A stretch of 64,000 bases of DNA from Bradyrhizobium septentrionale (GTDB lineage Bacteria; Pseudomonadota; Alphaproteobacteria; Rhizobiales; Xanthobacteraceae), in the NCBI RefSeq assembly GCF_011516645.4, contig NZ_CP088285.1, positions 3,056,501-3,120,500 on the forward strand. The letters run 5' to 3'. Positions within the stretch are counted from its first letter, which is position 1, and each line of letters opens with the position of its first letter. This document shows positions 8,718 to 19,013 of this stretch, one piece after another. The translations under genes and the position numbers were made by a program. Below the pieces are notes generated by a model. It saw only the letters and a list, made by a program, of their open reading frames with translations. It ran no database searches and had not been told where the DNA came from.

Positions 8718-9838
8718 CGCAGCGTTTGATAGAGGCGGTGGAGCAGCCGCGCGCGCGGCTCGATCGACGAGACATAGAGCTGCTCGTAATGGGTATGCGC
8801 GCCCTTGCCGTCGACGCCGAGACCGTCGAGCGTTGCGGTATGCGGCGCGGTGAAATTGCCGTCGGAGCCGCCGCCGGTGAAGACGTCGAGCAGCTCGAAG
8901 CCGAGTTCGGCGGCAAGCTCCCTGGCGTGTTCGTAAAGCGCGGCGCCGGCGTTGCTCTTCTCGTAGGGCGGACGGTTCAATTCGCCTGTCACCTTCACGC
9001 CGACGCCCTCGGTGCGCGCGGTGATCCCGAGGATCTTCGGCACCAGCTCGTCGGCATCGGCGATGGTCGGCACGCGCAGGTCGACTTCCGCATAGGCCTC
9101 CTCGGCGATCACGTTCGGCTTGGTGCCGCCGCGGACGACGCCGACATTGACGGTGATGCCGCGCTTGAGATCGTTCATCGCCTCCAGCGCCAGGATCACA
9201 TGGCCGAGCTCCCGGATCGCGCTGCGGCCGTCCTCGGGGCGCGTGCCTGCATGCGCCGGTGCGCCCTTGATATGCACGTCGAAGCGCGCGACGCCCTTGC
9301 GTCCGGTGACGATCTTGCCGCCGTCGCGCGCGGGCTCGGTCACCAGCACGTATTTGGCCTTGCGGCCCTCGGCCTCGATCAGCGCCCGCGAGGTTGGGCT
9401 GCCGATCTCTTCGTCCGAGACGTAGAGTTGGGTGATGCCGAGCGGCGGGCGCGCGTCATCTGCGCAGATCTGCCGGAACGCATGATAGGCGAGATAGGCG
9501 CCGCCCTTCATGTCGTAGATGCCGGGGCCGAACGCGCTGTCGCCTTCGATCTTGAATGGTAACCGATCGATGAATCCCATCGGATGAACTGTATCAAGAT
9601 GGCTCAGCACCAGAATGCCCGGTGCGTCCTGCCCCCAGGACGAGCGCGCGACCAAATGATCGCCGCAGCCGTCACGTCCCGCAATGCGTTCGACGGTGGC
9701 CGGCAGGTCGCGATATTCAGAGGCCACGAGATCAGCCAGCCTGTTGACCTGATCCGGCCGCTCCGTCGGAGACTCGATCTCGACCCAGCGGCGAATGCCG
9801 TCGAGAATCGACGTGGTTTCGAACGGGTTGCTGGACAT
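8714..9838 (-). CDS. M20 family metallopeptidase (glutamate carboxypeptidase-like)
   Basis: A 374-residue zinc hydrolase of the M20/CPG2 group, which removes C-terminal glutamate or cleaves small acyl-amino-acid amides. Metal-site motifs are visible in order: SHLDTVHP, YDMKGGAYLAYHAF, the catalytic pair in SDEEIGS, VTEPARDGG, and the C-terminal TGGGSDGNF. The dimerisation domain is in between, around GAPAHAGTRPEDGRSAI. No signal peptide is seen, so it is probably cytoplasmic. Substrate is unknown. It precedes trmB with a 4-bp overlap, an unusual partner for a tRNA methylase. Confidence 0.88.
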   Translation of the reverse strand: MSSNPFETTSILDGIRRWVEIESPTERPDQVNRLADLVASEYRDLPATVERIAGRDGCGDHLVARSSWGQDAPGILVLSHLDTVHPMGFIDRLPFKIEGDSAFGPGIYDMKGGAYLAYHAFRQICADDARPPLGITQLYVSDEEIGSPTSRALIEAEGRKAKYVLVTEPARDGGKIVTGRKGVARFDVHIKGAPAHAGTRPEDGRSAIRELGHVILALEAMNDLKRGITVNVGVVRGGTKPNVIAEEAYAEVDLRVPTIADADELVPKILGITARTEGVGVKVTGELNRPPYEKSNAGAALYEHARELAAELGFELLDVFTGGGSDGNFTAPHTATLDGLGVDGKGAHTHYEQLYVSSIEPRARLLHRLYQTLR

Positions 9839-9883
9839 GTTGTTGTTGCTGCCTGTGAGTTCGCTTTATCATTCAGCGCACGC

Positions 9884-9958
9884 GAGCATGATCCGGAAAA
9901 CTGCGAAGCGGCTTTCCCTCGCGGCAAACGCGTAAGCGTTTGCGGGTAGATCATGCTC
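9884..9958. repeat. Dispersed repeat family B, copy 2
   Basis: GAGCATGATCCGGAAAA opens and GATCATGCTC closes this roughly 75-bp element, with an inner palindrome around AAACGCGTAAGCGTTT. It lies in the gap 9839-10054, where nothing else was recognised. Confidence 0.8.
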
Positions 9959-10054
9959 AAACAACGAGCTAAGTCGCGACGACTGATCGCGCCTTGGCGT
10001 GCGCCGGAATGACATATTCCAGATTTGACGATCTCTCAAACGGATATGGCCGGA

Positions 10055-10462
10055 TCAGGCCTGTTCGGGCGCCTCGCGCGCCGCGATCTGCTCGACGATG
10101 CTGCGGCGGAGCTTGGCGTCGGCGATGCGCGTGAACGCGCGGGTCAGGGCCAGGCCTTCTGCGGTTGCCAGAAAATCCGAGACATAGCTCGGCGAGGCGC
10201 CCTCGCTGAAGCCGTCGGCGGTCCTGATGCCGCTCGGGCCGCCGTCGAACAGGAAGGAGACCGGCACCTGCAGGATTTCGGAGATCTGCTGCAGCCGGCT
10301 GGCACCGACACGATTGGTGCCCTTCTCGTATTTCTGCACCTGCTGGAACGTCAGGCCTAACGCCTCGCCCAGTTTCTCCTGACTCATGCCGAGCATGATG
10401 CGTCGCATGCGGACGCGGCTGCCGACATATTTGTCAACAGGATTGGGCGCTTTGGTGGACAT
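10055..10462 (-). CDS. XRE-family helix-turn-helix regulator
   Basis: From the ATG at 10462 (AGGAG about 8 nt upstream) the product is 135 residues. An HTH_XRE domain covers about 12-70: VRMRRIMLGMSQEKLGEALG and FQQVQKYEKGTNRVGASRLQ. The C-terminal part is helical and ends in an ISAREAPEQ-like tail. This type is common next to lnt in alphaproteobacteria, and rhizobial homologues have been tied to stress and surface regulation. The target here is unknown. The frame is open further upstream but without similarity or a better start. Confidence 0.9.
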   Translation of the reverse strand: MSTKAPNPVDKYVGSRVRMRRIMLGMSQEKLGEALGLTFQQVQKYEKGTNRVGASRLQQISEILQVPVSFLFDGGPSGIRTADGFSEGASPSYVSDFLATAEGLALTRAFTRIADAKLRRSIVEQIAAREAPEQA

Positions 10463-10515
10463 TTCCAACTCTCCTAAGGGATTGCGCGCCCGTGGCTGAG
10501 GCAAGTTGGAAGTGG

Positions 10516-10543
10516 AGTATGCCTCAGGCGCCGGTGCCGTCAA
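10516..10543 (-). promoter_or_regulatory. Candidate promoter of the XRE regulator gene
   Basis: On the minus strand TTGACG (10543-10538), a 16-nt spacer and CATACT (10521-10516) resemble a housekeeping promoter about 55 nt before the ATG. This is the only signal I recognise in the 261-bp gap between the regulator and lnt. Confidence 0.35.
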
Positions 10544-10723
10544 ATCCTGCAAGGAGGATCGGGACGAAATGCGGACAATTTGCGCAAAGGGGCTGACTTG
10601 GCTTGTGATTTCGCGTGGACCCGTACAATGCGAAGTGCACAGTCGATCTGTCAACTGGTGGAATCGCGCTGAGGTAAATTTCGACACTTTTTCGGGTTCG
10701 GCGACAACTGCCGATATGTGTGG

Positions 10724-12337
10724 TCAGGCTTTTCGCCTCACAAAACGTCGCCGCAGCACGAACAGCAGCGCTGTGATCACAATCACAGCGGCGGGGATGT
10801 TCCCGATGCGCGCATAGATCGTCGGCGCCAGCGCCGCGGGCAGCCCGGCGTCGAGCACGCCTTCGATGCCGAGCCCAAGCTGAGCGACGATCCGCCCAGC
10901 CGGGTCGATGATGGCCGAGATGCCCGTATTGGCGGCGCGCACCATCGGCAGGCCTTCCTCGATCGAGCGCAGCCGGGCCTGCTGCAAGTGCTGATAGGGG
11001 CCGGTCGAGATTCCGAACCAGCCGTCATTGGTGACATTGACGATCCAGCCGGGACGGTCGTCGCGGCTCACCACATTGCCGGGAAAGATCGCCTCGTAGC
11101 AGATCAGGGGCAAAGCGCGCGGCGCATTCGGAATGTCTAGGGTCCGGCGGATGGTGCCCGGAATGTAGCCGCCCTGCATCTTGGTCAGCTGCTCGAAGCC
11201 GAGCTTCTCCATCCAGTCCTGGAACGGCAGATATTCGCCGAACGGCACCAGATGCAGCTTGTCGTAGACCGCCAGCACGCTGCCATCATGGTCGATGACG
11301 TAGATCGAATTGTAGGCGCGCGTGACGCGGACGCCGGGCGGCAGGTCGGGCGCACGCACCGAGCCTGTGATCAGCACGGTTCCCTTTGGCAGCAGCTCGG
11401 CAATCTGCGCCATCGCGTCGGCTTCCTTGGTCAGGAAGAACGGAAACGCGGATTCCGGCCAGATCAGGATGGTGGAATCGCTCACGCCCGTGGAGTGCGG
11501 CCCCGAGGCCCGATCCGACAGAGTGAGATATTTCTGCATCACCGCCGCCTTGGCGGAGTAGTTGAACTTGGCGTCCTGCTGCAGATCGGGCTGCATGATG
11601 CGGAGCTTGACGCCGTCGACCATCCTGGTCGGCTCCTGCGCGAGGCGGACTACGCCGAACGCCAGCATCGCCGCCAGAACCAGCACGGCCGCGACCGGTG
11701 CGCGCCACGGCTTGCGGCCGCGTGAGGCGCCGTCGATCAGCACGGCGGGGCTCGCGAAGATCGCGATCGCCAGGAACGTCATGCCCCACAGCCCGATCAG
11801 CGACGCGGTCTGGGCGAGCGCCAATGGTTCGGTCAGCGCGTAACCGAACGCATTCCACGGAAAGCCGCTCAGGAGATGACCGCGCAGCCACTCCGATATC
11901 GTCAGGCTGACCGCGAGCGCCAGCACGCGCGAGGCGTCGCGCGGCCAGATCAGCCGCGCCAGTGCGAAACCGAAGGCGGTGAACAGCGCGAGATAGGCGG
12001 GCAGGCCGAGCACGGCGAATGGCGTCAGCCAGGCGAAGGTCTGCGCATCGACGAAGAACGCGTAGCCGATCCAGTACAGGCCCGGCACGAAATAGCCGAG
12101 GCCGAACCAGAAGCCGGACAGCGCCGCCGCGGGCACGCCGCGCCAGCGCCCGGCGGCACTGCCGTCGATCAGCCAGACCGCGATGGAGAAGGTCAAAAAC
12201 AGAACCGGCCAGGCGTTGAACGGGGCCATCGCCAGCGCCGACAACGCGCCGGCCGTGAGCGCGAGGACGGCGCGCTTCCATCCCCAGGTCAGGATGACCG
12301 CAAGGCCGATCGATCGGAGCCGGTCGGAGAGTCTCAC
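10724..12337 (-). CDS. lnt: Apolipoprotein N-acyltransferase
   Basis: Lnt adds the third acyl chain to the N-terminal Cys of lipoproteins in the inner membrane. The 537-residue product has an N-terminal bundle of hydrophobic helices (about 10-220) followed by a nitrilase-like domain. The triad is visible: Glu295 in WPESAFPF, Lys360 in KLHLVPFGEYLPF and Cys413 in LICYEAIFP. The start is a GTG at 12337 overlapping the corC stop (GTGA). It is the last gene of the miaB-phoH-ybeY-corC-lnt run. Confidence 0.97.
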   Translation of the reverse strand: MRLSDRLRSIGLAVILTWGWKRAVLALTAGALSALAMAPFNAWPVLFLTFSIAVWLIDGSAAGRWRGVPAAALSGFWFGLGYFVPGLYWIGYAFFVDAQTFAWLTPFAVLGLPAYLALFTAFGFALARLIWPRDASRVLALAVSLTISEWLRGHLLSGFPWNAFGYALTEPLALAQTASLIGLWGMTFLAIAIFASPAVLIDGASRGRKPWRAPVAAVLVLAAMLAFGVVRLAQEPTRMVDGVKLRIMQPDLQQDAKFNYSAKAAVMQKYLTLSDRASGPHSTGVSDSTILIWPESAFPFFLTKEADAMAQIAELLPKGTVLITGSVRAPDLPPGVRVTRAYNSIYVIDHDGSVLAVYDKLHLVPFGEYLPFQDWMEKLGFEQLTKMQGGYIPGTIRRTLDIPNAPRALPLICYEAIFPGNVVSRDDRPGWIVNVTNDGWFGISTGPYQHLQQARLRSIEEGLPMVRAANTGISAIIDPAGRIVAQLGLGIEGVLDAGLPAALAPTIYARIGNIPAAVIVITALLFVLRRRFVRRKA

Positions 12338-13446
12338 TGCGGTCCGGCTCCCTCGCCGGGCGGCGGCAAATTGTCATTCGCCTGTGGCGTTCCGGAGTCC
12401 GGGGTCTGCTCGCGGCGCCGCTCGCGCTCCTTGCGCGGCGTCGGCCGTTCCTTGCGCGCGCTGATTCGCACCCGTTTGACCCGCCGCGGATCGGCGTCGA
12501 GCACCTCGACCTCGTAATTGCCGGGCCCCGAGATCACCTCGCCGCGCACCGGCAGCCGGCCGACAAACGACACCAGATAGCCGCCGAGCGTCTCGACCTC
12601 CTCGCCGGCCTCGCCGATCACGAAATCCTCGCCGATCACCGAGCGGACATCGTCGAGGCTGGCGCGCGCATCGGCGATGAAGGAGTTGTCGGCCTGGCGA
12701 ACGATCGACGGGGGTTCGTCCGAATCGTGCTCGTCGTCGATCTCGCCGACGATCTGCTCGACGATATCCTCGATCGACACTAGCCCGTCGGTGCCGCCAT
12801 ATTCGTCGACCACCAGCGCGAGATGGATGCGCGAGGCCTGCATCTGCGCCAAGAGGTCGATCGCTCGCATCGACGGCGGGATGTAGAGCAGCTTGCGGAT
12901 GATGTTGGCGTCCGCCAGCGGCAGCGCGAGATCGACGCTGCGCAGGTCGAGGCCCGCCGGGAACGGCTTCTTGCGTCGCGTCTTGGTCGCGTCGGTGACG
13001 CGCGCTCTCGCGGTCATGAAGGCGAGCAAATCGCGGATATGCACCATGCCCTCGGGGTCGTCGAGGGTTTCGTTGTAGACGACGAGCCGCGAATGCGCCG
13101 CGCTCTCGAACAGGCTCATCAATTCGCCGAGCGGAATGTCGCGCTTGACCGCGACGATGTCGGCGCGATGCACCATGACGTCGGCGATCCGCCGCTCGTT
13201 CAGCGACAGGATGTTGCGCAGCATGGTGCGCTCGATCGCCGAGAAGCCGACGTCGTCGGGCGTCGAGGCGTCGAGCACCACCTGCAGGTCGTCGCGCACC
13301 GAGCCGGCCTTCCAGCCGAACAGCGTGCGGATCGCGCGCACCAGCCAGCCTTCGGCGGGGGGGCGCTGCACCTCGCCTTCGTGCACCACGGCGGGCAGGT
13401 TGCCCACGTTGCGCGGATTGTCGTGGGTTGGTTCGGAATCCGGCAT
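12334..13446 (-). CDS. CorC/HlyC-type CBS-domain protein
   Basis: A 370-residue soluble member of the CorC/hemolysin-C family: a CBS pair (about 95-230, with MVHRADIVAVKRDIPLGELM and LFESAAHSRLVVYNETLDD) and a C-terminal CorC_HlyC transporter-associated domain (about 245-330, with LGGYLVSFVGRLPVRGEVI). The DUF21 membrane domain of larger relatives is absent. Family members affect Mg/Co efflux or membrane integrity; which applies here is not known. The ATG at 13446 is 1 nt past the ybeY stop. The C-terminus is a charged Arg/Glu/Pro tail. Confidence 0.9.
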   Translation of the reverse strand: MPDSEPTHDNPRNVGNLPAVVHEGEVQRPPAEGWLVRAIRTLFGWKAGSVRDDLQVVLDASTPDDVGFSAIERTMLRNILSLNERRIADVMVHRADIVAVKRDIPLGELMSLFESAAHSRLVVYNETLDDPEGMVHIRDLLAFMTARARVTDATKTRRKKPFPAGLDLRSVDLALPLADANIIRKLLYIPPSMRAIDLLAQMQASRIHLALVVDEYGGTDGLVSIEDIVEQIVGEIDDEHDSDEPPSIVRQADNSFIADARASLDDVRSVIGEDFVIGEAGEEVETLGGYLVSFVGRLPVRGEVISGPGNYEVEVLDADPRRVKRVRISARKERPTPRKERERRREQTPDSGTPQANDNLPPPGEGAGPQ

Positions 13447-13447
13447 G

Positions 13448-14017
13448 TCAGGCGGTCCGGTCCGCATAGGGGTCGGGAATGCCGAGAGAAGAGAGGATCT
13501 CGCGCTCGAGCGCCTCCATGTCCTCGGCATCGTCGTCGTTCTCGTGGTCGTAACCGATCAGATGCAGGAAGCCATGCACCGCGAGATGGCTCAAATGATG
13601 GTCGAACGGCTTCTGTTCTTCATCGGCCTCCCGCCGCGTCGTCTGATAGGCGATCGCGATATCGCCGAGCATGCGCGGAGCATCGTCGTCGCCGCCGGCG
13701 CCTTCCGGCTGCAGCGCCGGAAACGACAGCACGTTGGTCGGCTTGTCGATGCTGCGCCAGTTGGCGTTCAGCGTGCGGATGCCGGCGTCGTCGGTCAGCA
13801 TCACTGCAAGCTCGGCATCGGCAACATCGGCGTCGGCGATCGTGGCGGCAGCCTCGATCGCGCGATGAATCACCGCGTCGGCGTCGGGCTCGGCCTGCCA
13901 GCAGTCGGCGGTGACGAGAACCTCAGTTGCAGGACAAGCAGACACGGTCGTTTCAAAATCTGCGTTATGGCCGGAACCCGCGTCGTGCGGGCTCGCGGCC
14001 GAAGCTATTGGTCTCAA
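13448..14017 (-). CDS. ybeY: Endoribonuclease YbeY (16S rRNA maturation)
   Basis: YbeY is a zinc RNase acting in 16S 3'-end maturation and 70S quality control. The signature HGFLHLIGYDH with its three histidines lies near the C-terminus, and NWRSIDKPTNVLSFP precedes it. The longest form starts at a TTG (14017) overlapping the phoH stop (TTGA). A GTG at 13945 gives a 165-residue protein closer to the usual family length and may be the true start. It sits between phoH and corC, the normal order. Confidence 0.95.
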   Translation of the reverse strand: MRPIASAASPHDAGSGHNADFETTVSACPATEVLVTADCWQAEPDADAVIHRAIEAAATIADADVADAELAVMLTDDAGIRTLNANWRSIDKPTNVLSFPALQPEGAGGDDDAPRMLGDIAIAYQTTRREADEEQKPFDHHLSHLAVHGFLHLIGYDHENDDDAEDMEALEREILSSLGIPDPYADRTA

Positions 14018-15069
14018 GATCTGGCGTTTGCCGGCTTTTGCGGCAATCCCTCATAGGCGGCCACGATGCGCGCCACCAATTCATGGCGGATGACGTCCTC
14101 GGCCTTGAAATGCACCTGGGCAATGCCCTCGACGCCATCGAGCAGCTTCACGGCTTCCGTGAGCCCTGAAGCCTGGCCATGCGGCAGGTCGACCTGCGAC
14201 GGGTCGCCGGTGACGATCATCCGGCTGTTCTCGCCGAGACGTGTCAAAAACATCTTCATCTGCATCGTCGTGGTGTTCTGCGCCTCGTCGAGGATGATGG
14301 CGGCATTGGTCAGGGTGCGGCCGCGCATGAAGGCGAGCGGCGCGATCTCGATCTCGTTGCCCTGCAGCGCGCGTTCGACGACGCGGGCATCCATCAGATC
14401 GTACAGCGCGTCGTAGATCGGGCGCAGATACGGATCGACCTTCTCCTTGAGGTCGCCGGGCAGGAAGCCGAGCCGCTCGCCGGCCTCGACCGCGGGCCGC
14501 GTCAGGATGATGCGATCGACCTCCTTGCGCTCGAACAGTTGCGCCGCATGGGCGACCGCGAGCCAGGTCTTGCCGGTGCCGGCCGGGCCGATGCCGAACA
14601 CCAGCTCGTGCCGCTTCAGCGCGCGGATGTAGGAATCCTGCGCCGCGGTGCGGGCGCGCACCGGGCGCTTGCGCAAATTGATGGTCTCGAAAGTCGGCTT
14701 GGCGGTCTTGTTGTCGAATTCGAACAGCGATCCCTGTGCGATCACGGCCCGGATCGCGCCTTCGACCTCGCCCTGATCGAGATCGTGGCCTTCGACGGCC
14801 TGCGCATAGAGTGTCTCGAGCACGCGCCGCGCGGCGTCGCAGCCGTCGCGGGAGCCTGCGATGGTGAGGTGATTGCCGCGGGAATCGACCACAACGCCGA
14901 GCCGCCGCTCAATCAGCGCCAGATTCTGTCCGTAAGGGCCGACCAGTGCGGATGCGGCGCGATTGTCGTCGAAATCGATGACGACCTGGGTCTCAGGGGG
15001 AATTTGCATGTCGCGGTCAGGTTTGCGGCTGGGAGCAAGCGAAGGCGAATCCGATGCGCTTTTGGGCAA
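14014..15069 (-). CDS. PhoH-family ATPase/RNA helicase-like protein
   Basis: A 351-residue PhoH-like (YbeZ) protein. The P-loop GPAGTGKT is at 161-168, a Walker-B-like IILDEAQN follows, and a KH-like N-terminal segment covers about 30-115. YbeZ partners with YbeY in rRNA processing, and the genes are adjacent here. The start is a TTG at 15069 with GGAG about 9 nt upstream; the internal ATG at 15009 has no ribosome-binding site. It begins 5 nt after the miaB stop. Confidence 0.94.
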   Translation of the reverse strand: MPKSASDSPSLAPSRKPDRDMQIPPETQVVIDFDDNRAASALVGPYGQNLALIERRLGVVVDSRGNHLTIAGSRDGCDAARRVLETLYAQAVEGHDLDQGEVEGAIRAVIAQGSLFEFDNKTAKPTFETINLRKRPVRARTAAQDSYIRALKRHELVFGIGPAGTGKTWLAVAHAAQLFERKEVDRIILTRPAVEAGERLGFLPGDLKEKVDPYLRPIYDALYDLMDARVVERALQGNEIEIAPLAFMRGRTLTNAAIILDEAQNTTTMQMKMFLTRLGENSRMIVTGDPSQVDLPHGQASGLTEAVKLLDGVEGIAQVHFKAEDVIRHELVARIVAAYEGLPQKPANARS

Positions 15070-15074
15070 GGATT

Positions 15075-16463
<1,389 letters not shown>

Positions 16464-16524
16464 GGAACCCTGAATGCGAAAAGGAAACGGCGCCATCGGG
16501 GCGCCGGGGCTGAAATATAGCTTA

Positions 16525-17223
16525 TTAAACCGGCGAAAAGCCAGCGATCGAGCCCTGTTTTTGGCCGGCCTGGGCGATCAAATCGGGCAATTGGCGCATA
16601 TCGGCGAATGTGACGGCGGCGCCGGCCTGGCGCAGCAGGTCCTCATGGTCCGCCGTGCAATGGCTGCCGCCGTGGAAACCGAGCACGGTCATCCCGGCGG
16701 CGCGGGCGCCGGTGACGCCGGCCACGCTGTCCTCGATTACGACGCAGCGCGCGGGGGCGGCGCCCATCTGCCCGGCGGCGAACAGGAAGAGATCGGGCGC
16801 CGGCTTGCCGCGCTTGACCTGCGTGGCGGAGAAAATGTGCGGCGCGAGCTGGTCGTAGAGCCCGGCACAGGTCAGGCCGTGATGGATCTTTTCCGGCGTG
16901 CCGCTGGACGCCACGCATTTCGGCAGATCGAGCGCGGCAATAGCGTCGCCGACATGCGCGATCGCGCTGAGATCGTCGGCATAGAGACTGAGCGTCGCAT
17001 GCTTGACCTCGGCCTCGAAGGTGTCAGGCAATGCGCGGCCGATTTCGCCCTCCACGATTCGCCGCGCCTCGCGGTCGGAGACGCCGAGGAAGCGCTTCAG
17101 CACGCCGTCCGGCGTGATCGGAAAGCCGTGACGGGTCAGCGTTTCCGCATGCGCGCGACAGGAAATCACTTCGCTGTCAACAAGCACGCCGTCGCAATCG
17201 AAGATGACGAGATCGAAGCCCAC
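16525..17223 (-). CDS. HAD-superfamily phosphatase
   Basis: A HAD hydrolase of the beta-phosphoglucomutase/phosphatase type. Motif I is [15 protein letters not shown] right at the N-terminus, motif II is [11 protein letters not shown], the motif III lysine is in [14 protein letters not shown], and motif IV is [18 protein letters not shown] prefer a GTG start at 17223, 232 residues, which avoids overlap with the fur gene that ends at 17229; an upstream TTG at 17262 would add 13 residues. Substrate is unknown. It lies between fur and miaB on the same strand. Confidence 0.9.
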   Translation of the reverse strand: MGFDLVIFDCDGVLVDSEVISCRAHAETLTRHGFPITPDGVLKRFLGVSDREARRIVEGEIGRALPDTFEAEVKHATLSLYADDLSAIAHVGDAIAALDLPKCVASSGTPEKIHHGLTCAGLYDQLAPHIFSATQVKRGKPAPDLFLFAAGQMGAAPARCVVIEDSVAGVTGARAAGMTVLGFHGGSHCTADHEDLLRQAGAAVTFADMRQLPDLIAQAGQKQGSIAGFSPV

Positions 17224-17228
17224 CCGGT

Positions 17229-17681
17229 TTACGACTTGCTGTCTTCGTCGAGCGGGACGCAATAGAGCTCGAGGCGGTGATCGACCAGCTTGTAGCCGAG
17301 CTTGCGCGCGATCTCGGCCTGCAGCTTCTCGATTTCCTCGGAGGTGAATTCGATCACCTTGCCGTCGCGCAGATTGATCAGGTGGTCGTGATGGCTCTCG
17401 GGCATCTGCTCGTAGCGCGCACGGCCCTCGCGGAAGTCGTGACGCTCGATGATCCCGGCGTCCTCGAACAGCTTGACGGTGCGATAGACCGTCGAGATCG
17501 AGATCTTGTCGTCGACCGCGACGCAGCGGCGATAGAGCTCCTCGACATCAGGGTGATCCATGGCCTCCGCCAGCACCCGCGCGATCACGCGACGCTGTTC
17601 GGTCATGCGCATGCCGGTCGCGGCGCAGCGCGCCTCGATGCCAGTATTTTTATGCGCAGGCGGGATTTTCACCGTGGTCAT
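17229..17681 (-). CDS. fur: Fur-family metalloregulator
   Basis: A 150-residue Fur-type repressor. An N-terminal winged helix (MRMTEQRRVIARVLAEA; ISISTVYRTVKLFEDAG) is followed by the metal-binding and dimer domain with ESHHDHLINL and the C-terminal HRLELYCVP. The CxxC structural-zinc pairs of E. coli Fur are missing, as in rhizobial Fur/Mur proteins. In this group the orthologue may sense manganese as well as iron. It starts at an ATG (17681) and is followed by the HAD gene 5 nt later. Confidence 0.93.
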   Translation of the reverse strand: MTTVKIPPAHKNTGIEARCAATGMRMTEQRRVIARVLAEAMDHPDVEELYRRCVAVDDKISISTVYRTVKLFEDAGIIERHDFREGRARYEQMPESHHDHLINLRDGKVIEFTSEEIEKLQAEIARKLGYKLVDHRLELYCVPLDEDSKS

Positions 17682-17747
17682 GTGTTTCGGGCCGTATTCT
17701 TCAAACCTTGGGTGGCAGAGCGGGGCTTTTCTGCCATCGCGCGGATG

Positions 17748-18233
17748 TTACGACAAGTCGCGCCGCATCAGAAGCGCGTTCAAATGTTCCCCGCCGGGCT
17801 GCTTGTAATAGCGTTCGCGGCGGCCGATCACGCCGAATCCGGCCCTTTCATAGAGCCGTCGCGCCGGCTGATTGTTCTCCTCCACCTCGAGGAAGATGGT
17901 GCGGATGCCGCGGCCGGCAAGATGGCCGAGATGGGTCAAGAGCAGGTCGCGCGACAGGCCGCGCCCGCGCTGATTGGAATCGATCGCAATCGACAGGATT
18001 TCCGCTTCGTCCGCCGCCATCCGCGACACGGCAAAGCCGATCACCTTGCGTCCCTGCCGCAACCGGTGCACCAGCGTGTTGCGCTCGGTCAGCATCGCCT
18101 CGAATTCGCTTTCGCCCCAGCCGCGGTGAAACGACGCGCCATGCAATTGCGCGAGCCGCGCCGCGTCACGCAGGGATGCGGGCTCGACCGCGGGCGTGCC
18201 GCCGCCCCACCATCGTGACAGCCAGCCGGTCAT
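17748..18233 (-). CDS. rimI: Ribosomal-protein-alanine N-acetyltransferase
   Basis: A GNAT enzyme of 161 residues with the acetyl-CoA loop QRGRGLSRDLL and the RimI-like pattern FLEVEENNQPARRLYERAGF. RimI acetylates the N-terminus of S18. Its ATG overlaps the tsaB stop (ATGA), and tsaB-rimI pairing is very common. The C-terminus YKQPGGEHLNALLMRRDL fits the family. Confidence 0.93.
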   Translation of the reverse strand: MTGWLSRWWGGGTPAVEPASLRDAARLAQLHGASFHRGWGESEFEAMLTERNTLVHRLRQGRKVIGFAVSRMAADEAEILSIAIDSNQRGRGLSRDLLLTHLGHLAGRGIRTIFLEVEENNQPARRLYERAGFGVIGRRERYYKQPGGEHLNALLMRRDLS

Positions 18234-18925
18234 GTCGATGGCGGCGTGCTGACTTCGAGGCGATCCTTCGGCGGCTTCGCGTCGGGTGCGCGCAGATAGA
18301 ACGGCCGCGGCGGCGCAGTGTCGGGATCCACGGCCGCGCCGACCCAGGCAACCCAGGTAATGTCGGGCGCAGGCTGCCTGTCGACCTTGACCGGCGGCGC
18401 AGCGTCCGCGGGCCAGCGCTCGGCAAGGATATTGGCGGCGTTGCCGACCAGATGCAGCGCGCCGAACTGTGCGGCCTCGAGCGCTTCCGCGATCGGCGCA
18501 ACCTTTGGCTTGAGCATCAAGCTGCCGTCGCCGCCCACCAGCTGGAAATAGACGTGATCGTGCCGCGCATCGATCGCCGACAGGATCGGGTGCTCGCCAT
18601 TCTCGGCAACCACAGGCGCGGCATAGGCGGCGAGCGTCGACAGTCCGACCACCGGCTTTTCCGCTGACAGCGCGAGGCCGCGCGCTGCCGAGAGGCCGAC
18701 GCGGAGGCCGGTGAAACTGCCGGGGCCGGTGGTGACGGCGATGCGGTCAAGCCCGACAAAGCCGATGCCGCTCTCTTTCATTACGCGCGCAATCAGCGGC
18801 ATCAGCGCCTCGGCATGGCCGCGCTGCATCGCCTGGGATTCGATGGCGATAGTATTGCCGGAGGTGGTGTCGAGCACCGCCGCGGAGCAGGCGTCGAGCG
18901 CGGTATCGATGGCGAGAATCATCAT
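18230..18925 (-). CDS. tsaB: tRNA threonylcarbamoyladenosine biosynthesis protein TsaB
   Basis: TsaB is the ASKHA-fold partner that activates TsaD in t6A37 synthesis. The N-terminus MMILAIDTALDACSAAVLD and the phosphate loop TGPGSFTGLRVGLSAARG identify it. Two adjacent ATGs (18925 and 18922) are possible; the frame continues upstream only into repeat sequence. Length is about 231 residues. It overlaps rimI by 4 bp, so one transcript is likely. Confidence 0.95.
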   Translation of the reverse strand: MMILAIDTALDACSAAVLDTTSGNTIAIESQAMQRGHAEALMPLIARVMKESGIGFVGLDRIAVTTGPGSFTGLRVGLSAARGLALSAEKPVVGLSTLAAYAAPVVAENGEHPILSAIDARHDHVYFQLVGGDGSLMLKPKVAPIAEALEAAQFGALHLVGNAANILAERWPADAAPPVKVDRQPAPDITWVAWVGAAVDPDTAPPRPFYLRAPDAKPPKDRLEVSTPPST

Positions 18926-18940
18926 GGGAGGGCGAATAGC

Positions 18941-19012
18941 GAACAGGGAATGGCGAATTGGCAATTACAGGAGAACGCTATTTGCCATTCGCCACGCGCC
19001 ATTCGCCGCTCC
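18941..19012. repeat. ATTCGCCATTCGC-type repeat before tsaB
   Basis: Several short units of GAATGGCGAAT/ATTCGCCATTCGC occur in both orientations across the gap between the NifU-like gene and tsaB, forming potential hairpins. This motif style is typical of Bradyrhizobium intergenic DNA. It probably lies in the tsaB 5' untranslated region. Confidence 0.6.
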
Positions 19013-19013
19013 A

